From Cryptomeria japonica (lineage: Eukaryota; Streptophyta; Pinopsida; Cupressales; Cupressaceae), in assembly GCF_030272615.1 (NCBI RefSeq), contig NC_081406.1, positions 109,999,283-110,063,282 on the forward strand: a DNA stretch of 64,000 nucleotides. The letters run 5' to 3'. The notes under the pieces were generated by a model. The model searched no databases and was not told the DNA's origin. It saw only the letters and a list, made by a program, of their open reading frames with translations. Each line of letters starts with the position of its first letter. Positions within the stretch are counted from its first letter, which is position 1. Positions 36,491 through 47,160 of this stretch are shown here, piece after piece. A program made the translations under genes and the position numbers.

Positions 36491-37381
36491 ATGGCTTCTA
36501 TATCCAAATCCTCTTCTAGTTCTTCCGCACCTGAGGAGTCATCCGAATCCCTTAGGAAGAAGGTGAAATATAATTCCCTATCTCAAATTCCCGCCAGAGT
36601 CATTGTCGAAGGGGATGTCTCTGGTTATATTGATTGCAGACTAGAAGACCTAGGGTCTCTAGTGATTCACTCCCAGTTAAGTTTGTTCTGTGGAAAAGAA
36701 AAGAAGATTAAACAAGAATGTAGTATGATTGAGAAGAAGAAATTTCACAATGTAGTGTATTTTATCAAAAAATTCATAGATGATCACATAAGAATCATTC
36801 TCAACAGGGTTCATGGTGGCCAAATGTATCTTGAACAAACTCATGATATCACACCTGAGGCAATCTATGTCGTGACCAGTTTCTATAATGTTGGAGAAAT
36901 CCCTGTTCTTCACAAGGTCACAAAAACCAAAGTGATAGAGCTCATCAGTTTTGTGAGCAACAAGAGGGAAATGACTGTTAATGCCATTAGAAATGATTTG
37001 GTGAAGTATGCATGCATGGTAATCGAGTATAGAGTATTCTATGCTAGAAGAATGAACTCTGTTCCTATAGCTGCGGTGCATGTCATTTATTGGATGATCA
37101 AGGAGAATGCAGAGTATGACTTGTGTGCCTGTATGCAAAAACAACTCATGGAGAATCTGAAGTCCATTAAAGAGGACAAGTCTCTGAGGATCAAATTTGG
37201 TCAACTGCTTGTCGGTTTGTTTTTCTATTTTCAAGGGTATTTTCTAGGAGTCGGTGATGTTCAATGGTCAAGTGACCTACCAGTCACAAGACAAATCAAG
37301 GAGAGTCTGCAAGTAGTAGGATCTACTTATCCGAAGACTCTGAACAGGTATTTTGATGAGTTGAAATTGAGGATGAACTAG
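36491..37381 (+). CDS. Element B ORF2, N-terminal part: accessory protein of unknown function
   Basis: A clean 296-codon frame from ATG 36491. A Ser-rich start is followed by a globular region. Visible segments are RVHGGQMYLEQTHDITPEAI, EIPVLHKVTKTKV, MVIEYRVFYARRMNSVPIAA, YWMIKENAEYDLCACMQKQL and a hydrophobic stretch LLVGLFFYFQGYFLGVG near residue 240, long enough for a membrane or buried helix. Element C carries a clear relative (for example RLNSVSGTTIHAAYKMVKED). It is not polymerase, integrase or protease. Placement between the gag/pol region and the 3' LTR matches the 'env-like' ORF of SIRE and Athila elements and the Pfam group called putative plant transposon proteins; that match is from memory and needs a profile search. 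No signal peptide is evident. Confidence 0.65.
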   Translation: MASISKSSSSSSAPEESSESLRKKVKYNSLSQIPARVIVEGDVSGYIDCRLEDLGSLVIHSQLSLFCGKEKKIKQECSMIEKKKFHNVVYFIKKFIDDHIRIILNRVHGGQMYLEQTHDITPEAIYVVTSFYNVGEIPVLHKVTKTKVIELISFVSNKREMTVNAIRNDLVKYACMVIEYRVFYARRMNSVPIAAVHVIYWMIKENAEYDLCACMQKQLMENLKSIKEDKSLRIKFGQLLVGLFFYFQGYFLGVGDVQWSSDLPVTRQIKESLQVVGSTYPKTLNRYFDELKLRMN

Positions 37382-39640
37382 AGAACAAGAATATCAGGTG
37401 ACCTGGTTAAGAAGTATGAAGATGATATTTTTTCACAATCAAAGTGGATCAATGCATAATGGAAGCGGTTGAGCCCAGGGAAGAGGAAGTTGAGCCTATG
37501 GGATATGAAGTGGTAAATGATATACTCATAGGGTGTGCCTCTACCCTAATTGCTTCACCACTTGATCCAAAGAAGAAGAGGACCGGTACTTACTTAGAGA
37601 GGATCAAACCTACTGAAGTACCGAAGTAGAAGAAGAGGACCGGTACTTACATCGACACTGGTTGCATCTGCTACTAGTCCTAGAGTGACCAAGAGGTCAC
37701 CAACCAAAAAGAAACCAGAGGCCATTCCGCCAAAGGTATTTGAAAGGAAGATAAAAACCAAGAATAACACATCGGATTCAGAAGACACTGAACCAGAGGT
37801 AGAAATGAAGAAGACAAGGCAACCAAGTAAGAAGACGAAGACAATCGATAATGTTCTTACAACCTCTGTACCGGTAAATATACATGTGCCTTCTTATAAG
37901 CCTATGTCACACTACCAAAGGACAATTAAGAATATCAGAAGGAAGATTCTTGATGACCTAAAGGATTATTTTGATGAACTTGATGAACTTAATGACTAAC
38001 CAATATTAAGTCTATTGTTTCTAATTATTTATATGATTCTTTGAATAACAAATGGTGCATTGTCATTGAAAAAGAACAAGCAATTAGGGAAGAAATTTTT
38101 GCACAATATTTTCCTGATGCTTCTAATTTAGAATTGTTTGAGATTCTTAATCAGTACAAAGGTACCTTTTTCTTGAGAAGGAGAAGACTTCAGTTACTCA
38201 GAGGAAGAACTTATGAAGTAGAAAAGGACACACATTTGCGAGCTGAAGAAGCTGTCAAAATGGAATAGGTAGCCGAATCAAATCATCGGGCTGAGCAAGA
38301 GCTTGACCTATCTACATCTAAACCGGATGAAACCTTCAATAATCAGGGTGAAAGAATAGTAGAACAATATGACCCCATTGATGTTGATGCACTAGATGTT
38401 GAGGGAACTACTACAGAGAAGGAGAAAGCTGAAGAGGAGAGAGCAGAAAAAGAAAAAGAAGAGAAAGCTCAGAAAGAGAAAGCGGAAAAGGAAAAAGTAG
38501 AAAAAGAGAAAGTGGAAAATGAGAAGGAAGAGAAGGTGAAAAGGGAGAAAGAGAAAGAAGAGAAGGAAAAGGAAGAGAAGGAGAAACAGGAGAAACAGAA
38601 AGCAGAGAAGGAAAAGGTAGAGAAGGAGAAAGAGGAGAAGGAGAAATGACAGAAAGAGGAGAAGGAGAAACAACAGAAAGAGAAGAAGGAGAAACAGGAG
38701 AAGGAGAAAGAGGAAAAAGAAAAGGATGAAAAGGAGGCCAAGGCGAAAGAAGAGTAGGAGAAGAAGAGACAAGAAGAGCTCAAGGAAAATGAAGGAGTTC
38801 AGACTCCCACAGTAACCAGAGATCAAGTTCAGACAAAGCAGGTTGAATCCACCCATTGTAGTGATCTGACTCTTGCCTATTTCACCAGGTCAGAAGATAA
38901 AAATGAGCTACTCCGAAGCATTCAACTGGCTCAAGAAAGATAGGAGGAAGTGAGGAAGAAGAAATAAAATGATGTTATCCAATTTTTTGTTGACACTCTC
39001 TTGAGCTTAGTCCCCAATTCCACTCTTCCCAGTACCGATCCTTCAATGGCCCAGCTAAAACTCCTCTGCACTATAGTAGGTGATCAAGTGTAATCTTTAG
39101 AAGATGTTGCCCAGGTTTCTGCAGAGAAGAAGCATGAAAAAGCTTTGAAATTTTCTTTAGTGAAGCAAATGGATGAAGACAAAGCAAAGTTAATCAAACA
39201 AAAAGATGATATAAGTTTAGCTATGGGTGAAGGCAACCTACTCTTGAGCAAAATCTGCCAACCTCACCTATTTTGCGAGGATGCTTTGATAAAGAAAGGT
39301 CAACTCCAATCGGAACTAAAGAAGTATGTGGAGACTTTCAAATTTCCTTATGGTTCCTTCACTATGTATGGGTAGATAGTAAAGACTTTCAGTCAACAGA
39401 TAGCCAGGATTGACTCCGAGATCTACAAGTGGAATCATGATCTGCAGAAGTTACAGATGCTACTGCTACCGAATTTGCAGATTCTTTAGAAGTGCTTACT
39501 AAACATGGAAGCTATCATTGTTACTCAGGAGGTGAGTACTATGGATGCCATGGAGGAGCTAGCCTTTTAGATGCAGACACAGAGTGAAATTACGGCCTCA
39601 CTCCTAGATACTTGGTCTATCGACATGAAAGAATTTTGAA
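37382..39640 (+). pseudogene. Element B ORF2, distal part: charged linker and coiled coil
   Basis: After the stop at 37379-37381 coding character continues in pieces. Lys/Pro-rich stretches (37444-37629, 37685-37999) come first, the first of them with EPMGYEVV, matching PMGYEV in element C. A frame at 38041-38268 is followed by a Glu/Lys repeat region (38410-38770) made almost only of purines. A coiled-coil block follows (39145-39375, KFSLVKQMDEDKAKLIKQKD) and continues in decayed form to about 39640. Stops are mostly TAG. The likely original product was about 1,000 residues: globular head, charged linker, coiled-coil tail. Confidence 0.6.
38401..38770 (+). repeat. Purine-rich GAGAAG/GAAAAG repeat in element B ORF2
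   Basis: About 370 bases of degenerate GAGAARGAGAAA-type repeats, nearly free of pyrimidines on this strand. It encodes alternating Glu and Lys. Long minus-strand frames across it (Ser/Phe- or Leu-rich) are artefacts of the composition. Confidence 0.8.
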
Positions 39641-39947
39641 AGACTTTAAATTTATTTTTGAGAAGTTTTATTCCTTATTGTCATAGACATATACTTTGTT
39701 TTCATGATTATGTAATATGTTTTTGGTCAATTTGTGAGGCATGTTTTACTTTGTCATTGTTGGTAAAGGGGGAGTAGTATTCTATCATGAAAATTTTATG
39801 AGGAGTAGCATTGAATTTGCACATGCTTATAATTTTGGCAAAGGGAGCAGTGTATATGCTTAGGGGTAGTAATTTTGATTATGACATCTATTTTTGTTTT
39901 GTAAGCACTTAGATCTCAAAATTTTCCTAAGTGTTGCCATCAATGCT

Positions 39948-39959
39948 AAAGGGGGAGAT
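39948..39959 (+). other. Polypurine tract of element B
   Basis: AAAGGGGGAGAT directly precedes TGTTGGCATT of the 3' LTR. Confidence 0.8.
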
Positions 39960-40601
39960 TGTTGGCATTTTGATAATGTTTGTACTTAGTTGAGGTGGTT
40001 GTTGGCATGTTTAGTTGTGATTGTCATTGATGGAAACACACTTATTTTATGTATGAGTTATTCTCAACTGGTAGTATGTATTGTATTGTATTGTTCAAAC
40101 CGGTATTATATGCTATTGTATGAATAGTCTTTGTTTGTAGAAGACTATCGGTGTTTTGTAGAAGGAGCTTACCGATCAAGGCATGACTGAAGACCTCAAG
40201 CGGTATGAAGACATCAAGCAGTATGAAGACCTCAAGCGGAATGAGGACCCCTAGCGATAGTTAATGTTTTTTATCAGAACACTATGTTCCAGTTTACTAG
40301 GCTTTGTTTGTTAACTGGTAATCGGTATACTGTGTTAAACTGGTAAATTTGTAAAGTGTGATGAGTTATCATCCATCGACATCGATGCGGTGATTCAACC
40401 AATAAACTTGTAAAGTGTGATGAGTTATCATCCACTGATACTTTGACGGTGTTTCCATGTCGTGTTACCAAATGTGTCTAGATGCTTTGAATCTAGGAAA
40501 TTGTAATCCAATCTCATTAGACTGACATGAAAATAACTTCCTATTTAAAGACATTATGTCTAGGGTTTTAACGTGTGTGTATGTGTGTTGAAGTGTGAAT
40601 A
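39960..40601 (+). repeat. 3' LTR of element B, first part
   Basis: Matches 33470 to about 34112. It is cut after GTGTGAATA by insert K and continues from about 45027 to 45622, which matches the rest of the 5' LTR. Confidence 0.9.
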
Positions 40602-43600
40602 TGTAATGCCTCACTAGGAAACCCCGAAGGGATAAAGCTAAAACACACGAATGGAGTGCACATAATTTTATTTTATTTTATTTTAATTAAACACAACATA
40701 ATGATACACCGAGATATCAAAGTTCATATTACACAACGGAAGACATCAACTAACACCTAATGAGTTTCCCAACGTGATTACTTAATTCCACATTTATCTT
40801 AACTCACACTAATTAATCCAATTAAGCTGATAAACTTAATGACAAGATAATACTTAAACAAATGATAATTTCTTTCGGTAAATTAATATTATAGATAACA
40901 TGATGAGGTTCATCCATTGAGGTTAAAAGTATAGATAACATGATTAAGGTTCATCCAATATAAATTTAACCATACATTACGCTCAAGCTTATATTAAAAC
41001 ATAAGTCATGCATCTAATTTCATTACATGCTTTAATTTCAAGATAGACTTACGAATACTTTCCATGCATACTTTAATTGCATTATCAATAACTCAATATA
41101 TTCCATTATTCTAATCTACATTCTTTCATGATTCAAATTACTGCATTTTAATAAGATGACTATATAATGCCATCCATACATGCTAAAACTAAAAAGGAAC
41201 ATAAGAACATAAGCATCACATAACACCAAATTGATATTAGAGTTCACCCCTAGAGGGCTACATCTTCGGGTTTGCTCAACTGCAAGACCCCTCTGATCAT
41301 TAAATGAAAGGAAAGAATACATAAGGTCGCATCATTTACAATCCTTCCATCAAGGCGAACGCAACCAATAATACAAACGACCACATTGGTCAAAATACAT
41401 AAATGATCCCTGAATAGGAAAGGATCCAACTGAACATAATAGAAGCAAATACAAAGATCCACTGGAGCATCCACGAAACTAAGTCTTTGCAACCCATCAT
41501 AAGAAACCCAAGGTCTAACATGATATCAGGTATTCACAAGGGCATAAACAACAAGACGACTCCACAACTGTGTTCCTATCAAGACACCACAACAACACAC
41601 TAGCGAGCATAAGGGACAAGTGTCATCACATAGCCTGGTATGGTTACCATGGCACGTCTTCATAGGTTCCGGCCCCATCCACTGGGTTACCCTGGTAACC
41701 TATTCCGAACCTCCGACCCATCCAAGCCTCATGTGGACCCACACATCCTTTCGTGAAAACAAGAATGATGGATTGCCATTTCAGGCCTTCTCATAGCATG
41801 TCGAGTATGTGTTAGCACTCATCCCATGTGTGAGGAACAATTATCTTACTTAGTGATTCATTAACTAACACTCTAACATTCTATTAGATTATCACTTATT
41901 AGACACACTTCCGATGGGCTACCCAACAACCACTTTGGGTGCGGCCCCCAATCGAAAGCCACTTTCCCATATGACATTAGACCATACTCAACGAACTCCT
42001 AAACCCAGGAATACACATGGTCAAGCAAACAAAGTTCAAAATGGAGGGAACAACCATTTGGTCAAACACGACTTCATATGAGGCACATTGATTGATGGTA
42101 CTCTAACTAGAGACCTAACAAGCTATGGCCAACCACGAAACAATATTCGACACCCGCATAAAGGACATGACCAGTTACAACAACATCACAAGACAATAGT
42201 CAAACTCAAGATTGAGGACAAAAGAGGTACCCCAAATCAACCATACGAAAGGGTCCAATCAAACAAAGCAAGTCTTGCCATTACTTAAGCAAAAACGAAT
42301 ATAGAAAATTAAACTTGCATAGGCAATAACCGGGAGAGACAATCTTTTTTTTTTCTCCTATTGTTTTCACACAACAATCGATCCAGTTTTCTAAAGGATC
42401 TAAGTTTTCAAAATACAATAACAAAAAATCACCATTACAAGATAAATTCAATACCACAATTGCAATAGTATAATCTTGCCTATTTCTCAATAGAGAGGAA
42501 AAATATAAATTAAACAATTTATTTTACTAAATGAAAATATCATTTACTTACCAATTTTCCAAACAATACATTATTTAATTCCCCATATTTCCAAATAATA
42601 AATTATTTAATTTCTAATATTTCCAATAGTATATCATTTAAATTTTCAAAATATCGAATGATATAATATTCCATTTTCCAATTACTCAAATACTATATTA
42701 TTTCATTTCTAAAATTTCCAGATAACCTATTATCATTTAATTTCTCAAATAATATATTCCTGAATAATATATTATTTAAAATTTACCAAATAATAAATAT
42801 ATTTTATTTTCAAAATTTTCCCAAATAAAATATTATTTTATCTTTTTTCCAAATAAGATACTTCCTACAAGCATCTTAAAAAAAATGCAAATTAAACATT
42901 AATTAATATATATATTAATTACTCATTAATTATATATACATTAATTATATTTTAATAAATAAAATTAATCATTAAAATTTTTTAATAAAAAGTAATATAT
43001 AAAAAAAACCTTTAAATAAAATATAATTTATAAACTCCAATTTTTTTTTTAATAACATAAAATAAAAGTTTAACCTTTATTTATTTTTTATTTTTTTCAT
43101 TAAAGGCTACCCACGTGGAGGACCCCACGTGGGCTCCCTTCCAAAGGGAAGGGGTGTGAAGTCCATGTCGTGGACTCCACATAGCCATGACTGTGTGGAG
43201 GCCATGCCATGGCCTCACAGCTTGGCTCTCCACTATGGCAGTCCAAGGCGTGGGGATGGGGTTGAGCCTTGGCTCCCCCATCTCACGTAAAACAATAATT
43301 TTTTTTTTATTATAATTTTTTTTAATATAAAATATTTATTGTTAAAAAAAACACAGTCTCAGCAGAGACTTAAAATAATTTTCCAGAAAACTATGAGTTT
43401 TCTAAAATTTTGCATTTATAGAATAACCCAGAAAAGGAAAATTTCTTTCAATCAAACACCATATTGGCAAAATAAGATTGATTTACACATATTTAAACAA
43501 CAAATCTGCCAAACCGCAAATAAATTTTCAATTTAAAACTTAATCAAGAAACCTTCAATGAAATTTAAACAAAAATTCATCAAGAACAACCAAACCCCCA

Positions 43601-45021
43601 AAATTTGATCTACTTTTTTTTTTTTTTGAAAACCAATTTATACAAGCAAAAATGACATCTGGAGGTTTGGAAAGGAAGCAAGGAGGGTTTTAGATTCAGA
43701 AATTCAAACTACAACTCCTTCATTTCCCAAATACATAAGATCTTTAATCTATACAACCAGATCTCTACAAAAACACCAAAAAACAAATTCTTTAAAACAA
43801 AGAAGCCAATGAAATAAACCAGAGGCCTACCTGGTTCAACAATCCTGGCAAGACTGAAGGAGAGTCCAACCTGCAAGCTCCAAAAATCCTTTCTTTTGCA
43901 AAATCCCCAAATTTTCATTCTCCAAAAATATTTTTCAAAATGCTCTTCCAAAAATATCCTCCCTCAAAAATATTTTCAAACCTAGGTTAAATGGGAAAAG
44001 TTTTGACCAAAAATCTCATTTTTGCATTAAAAATATTTTTATTTAAAATACCATCCCAAAACTCTTATATTTGAATTTAAAATACTTTTACACAATTTAT
44101 TTCTAATTTAGAAAAATCAAAATGCCTCTTCCTCAATTAATTTCTAAGTTTCTTAATTTTAAGAAAACTATCATTTATATTTCAAATTATTTAATGGGGG
44201 TAAAATATTTTTTATTAAAATAAAATCTCCAAATTCATTCTTTCAAAACTATACCAAATATAAATATAAAACTTGCTTTTCTAATTAAAATTGGCTTTCT
44301 TTAAATAACTAAAATCAACCTTTCTATTTCTAAATGCCAGCAAGATTAAATTAATTCTATTTCAATTAAATTTAAATCTTTCATTTCAAAAGCATAACTA
44401 AAAATATTCATTAATTAAAATTAGCCATTTAAACAAACTTGCTACCAACTTGAATTGAGAAATTCTAATTAACAATAAATGGCATAAAAGGAACTTATTT
44501 AATTTAGTCCCCAAAATACTAATGTGTAAACACACATTAATTCAATTTAAACATTAAGGATTAAATACTCAATTTAACCACACACACAAACACGCAACCC
44601 AAGAAGGTCAAACAGATAGACGACCTGCATACCCAACTAAAGGGAATACCGACAATGACTGACGATGCTCACTTGAGCACAACTAGGGTCAAACGACCAC
44701 CTAATCCAAACTCTAAGGCCAAAGAGATACACTCAAACTTGTGAATCCAGGTGGAGATGAACCTCGCACCCATGCGGTACTGTACCTAAAAACTCCTGCA
44801 ACCAAAAGTCATACATGCATACATATATATACTTAATGAAAGTGTTAGCTTGAGATTAATAACACAAAATAGGAGAACTAATAAACTTGCATACAAACTG
44901 GTGTGAAAACCACATTAATAGGTATGCACTAAAATCAAAACACCTGACTATATAACTATAATATGATAAACTAACCAAGGTCAAACCGAGATTAGAAATT
45001 GATTAGGGCAGGGGTACTACA
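40602..45021 (-). mobile_element. Insert K: 4.4-kb LTR-like element without ORFs
   Basis: Comparison with the uncut 5' LTR of B defines a 4420-bp insertion that starts TGTAATGCCTC and ends GGTACTACA; the flanks GAATA and AAAGA fit a duplicated GAAGA with one change each. On the minus strand it begins TGTAGTACCCC and ends GGCATTACA, as many long LTRs of plant Ty3/gypsy elements do. There is no reading frame of note, no primer-binding site, and no internal copy of its ends, so a giant solo LTR in minus orientation is my first choice and an ORF-less non-autonomous element the second. It is AT-rich apart from a GC-rich island at about 43108-43285. Confidence 0.65.
43108..43285. other. GC-rich island with CACGTG palindromes in insert K
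   Basis: About 180 bases of GC-rich sequence in very AT-rich surroundings. It holds two CCCACGTG/CCACGTGG words (G-box core CACGTG) about 18 bp apart and several CCATG/CATGG inverted words. If K is a minus-strand LTR this could be a regulatory region. That is inference from composition. Confidence 0.4.
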
Positions 45022-45026
45022 AAAGA

Positions 45027-45622
45027 AGTTTCGTACGATAAAGATTGAACATGCAAAGGATAGAAGACTGAAGTAATGCTGCAATGCATTAACAGGGAGT
45101 AGTCAAGGATCTAATTAAGCATTCTATGCTACTTTCTAGATCATTCACTTGTTGATTACTAATCTCTTCGACAAGTCTGAAACCCTTAACTGGATAGGCC
45201 CAGTCAAGCCTATTGTAAATCCTCTAACAAGGTGGTTCATAGTTGTGGATCTAAAATCCTTTAACAGGGTAGTCTTTAACAAGAATTATCTCCTAACAGA
45301 GATCTGGATTCCTAACAGGATCTGTTCTGGTGAAGAACATTGTAAGGCCTTAACCGATTAGACTTAACCGGTCTGGTTACTATTCTGCAGATAGTTGACT
45401 TGTGAGTTTTACTCACCATGGTTTTTTCCATTTGGGTTTCCACATCAAAATATCTTGTGTTATGGTGATTGTGCTTCTATGGGTGAATGCTTTATTTGCT
45501 ATTTTTCTTATCTGTGTTTTAACCAGTTTATTGTTTAAACTACTATACCGTTCTGTAGTAAAATTGCTTAAGAGTTTGGTTAAGTATTTGGGCATACTAA
45601 TTCATCCCCCCTGTATTCATCA
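45027..45622 (+). repeat. 3' LTR of element B, second part
   Basis: Resumes with ATAAAGATTGAACATGC and ends ATTCATCA, followed by the duplicated ATTGG. Confidence 0.9.
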
Positions 45623-45627
45623 ATTGG

Positions 45628-46163
45628 TTTAGGCCTTAGGGTTTGTATAAAATAATGTAAGAGCTCATTGTAGATCATGGCATGTGTGGTATGGGAATGG
45701 AATAAGTGTTCATGGTCTTGAAATGCAATATCATATGTGAAGGAGACTTGATCGATCATAGGTGATCAAATTGGGATGAAGGAAGAGTTCAAAGGCCTCT
45801 GGTATTGAGCTTAGCCGGGACTGTAATCAAGCATGGTAGATGCTATTTCTAGCAGTTCTTTATTCTGCATGTGTAGGCCCCTCATTGTATCACATACTTT
45901 CTATAGATGTATCATCTAACTATGGGTAGGCTTCCCACCGTGGTTTTTCTCTTTCCAAGTTTTCCATGTACAAATCATGGTGTTATGTGGTATGGTTCTT
46001 TGCATTGATTATCTATTTAATTGTTAAGTTGTATTTTTTACCGGTATCTATTTCTTCTTTACCGGTACTTAATCAGGTTAAAGGTTATTAGGTGGATTAA
46101 ATGTTATAATTTGTTAACAACTGATTCACCCTCCCTCTCAGTTGTTCACCAGTTATCCTAACA
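45628..46163 (+). repeat. 5' LTR of element A, second part
   Basis: Continues the LTR cut at 33469 and ends TTATCCTAACA. It holds the shared block CCGTGGTTTTTCTC...TTTTCCATGTACAAATC at about 45938-45980 and TGATTCACCCTCCCTCTCAG near the end. Confidence 0.9.
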
Positions 46164-46164
46164 A

Positions 46165-46177
46165 TTGGTATTAGAGC
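46165..46177 (+). other. Primer-binding site of element A
   Basis: TTGGTATTAGAGC starts one base after the LTR; it differs by one transition from the initiator-Met consensus. Confidence 0.8.
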
Positions 46178-46214
46178 TTTGGTCCTCTTTTGTAGAACCT
46201 TAACTGCAGATCCT

Positions 46215-47160
46215 ATGGCAGCTAACACTTCTAATCCACCAACAACTATTTTCAGAAGAGAAATCCCTAAGCTTGATGGAACAAATTATGGGATATGGAA
46301 AATTTGAATGCAGACTCATCTTAAATGCCTTGGCAAGGATACTTGGGAGATCACTGAGAAAGGATACAAACCTTATGATCTGACATCTTGCAATCTTGCT
46401 CCTGCAGACTTGGATAAGAATATTAAAAATGATTGCAGAGCTAGAGAAGCCCTCTTGTGTGCACTTACTGATCAACAGATCATGGGATTAACTAATAAAT
46501 CATCGACAAAGGTTATGTGGGACAAATTGCAAACTCTGAATGAAGGTGATCCTACTGTCAAAATTGCTAAACTTGATGGTTACCGGGTAAGATATGAAAA
46601 CTTGAAGATAGAAGATAATGAAAGAATTGTTGTGTTTATGGAAAGAGTAAATGAGATTGTTATAGGAATCCAATGTTGTGGAGGATTTTTGAGTGAAGAT
46701 GAAATAGTTTCCAAAGTCTCAAGAGCCCTTCCACTGGCTTACAAGATGAAGGCAACTCCAATTAATGAGTTGAGAACAATGGAAAACTCTTCAGTTAACA
46801 GAGACATTTTGATTGGGCAATTATCTGCTTTTGAGCTTGAAGAATTTGGATCTTCTGGAGCTGTAAAGTCTGAACCTTCTTTTCATGCATCATCATTATC
46901 ATCATCTACTGTCAAAAGTGATTGGAAAGTCTTATATGCAAAATAATTGGAAGACATGAGGAAAGAAGATGAAGAATTTGAGCAACTTGAAGCTTTATTT
47001 GCTAGAAGAGTACCTAAAGGTCCGACAGGAAGTAAGTATGAAGGAAAACCACCTTTTAAATATTTTTCATGTAATAAGATTAGTTATTTTGCATCTAGAT
47101 GTCCTGAAAGGAATGCAAGGTTTGAGGAAAGAGTTAAGAAATTATTTGAGCCTAACTAGA
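46215..47160 (+). pseudogene. Element A gag: UBN2 capsid and degraded zinc knuckle
   Basis: ATG at 46215 is the first after the primer-binding site. The frame reads IPKLDGTNYGIWKI, then TGA at a former Trp (46305), then a long capsid of the UBN2 type (AREALLCALTDQQIMGLTNK, WDKLQTLNEGD, VFMERVNEIV, LGQLSAFELEEFG-like) to a TAA at 46945 (former Gln) and on to a TAG at 47158. The knuckle YFSCNKISYFASRC has lost the first Cys and the His of CCHC. In the family it forms the cytoplasmic particle. Reading continues in the same frame into protease. Confidence 0.9.

Larger units (their letters stand above)
33470..45622 (+). mobile_element. Element B: LTR retrotransposon with gag-like and accessory ORFs but no pol
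   Basis: It is inserted in the 5' LTR of A with the duplication ATTGG (33465-33469; 45623-45627). LTRs are 33470-34690 and 39960-45622 (the latter split by K). They start TGTTGGCATTTTGAT and end CATTCATCA. The primer-binding site ATTGGTATCAGAGCC follows the 5' LTR at once, and AAAGGGGGAGAT precedes the 3' LTR. Between them are a gag-like ORF with three zinc knuckles and a long accessory ORF. There is no protease, integrase, reverse transcriptase or RNase H. The gag resembles the C-terminal half of SIRE-type copia gag, so B may be a deletion derivative of such an element that moves in trans. Confidence 0.9.

Noticed and set aside
36677-37234. 185-codon minus-strand frame opposite element B ORF2
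   Set aside because: Shadow of the plus-strand ORF, which has a relative in element C; the minus-strand product has no recognisable feature.
36491-37381. Calling the accessory ORF a viral envelope protein
   Set aside because: Only position and a hydrophobic helix support it; no signal peptide, cleavage site or clear second membrane anchor is seen, so 'accessory protein' is the honest label.
38392-38856. Long minus-strand Leu- and Ser/Phe-rich frames
   Set aside because: Mirror image of the purine-rich Glu/Lys repeat on the plus strand; composition keeps all frames open.
41590-41990. Possible exon in the less AT-rich part of insert K
   Set aside because: No open frame longer than about 80 codons, no domain and no splice pattern that I could support.
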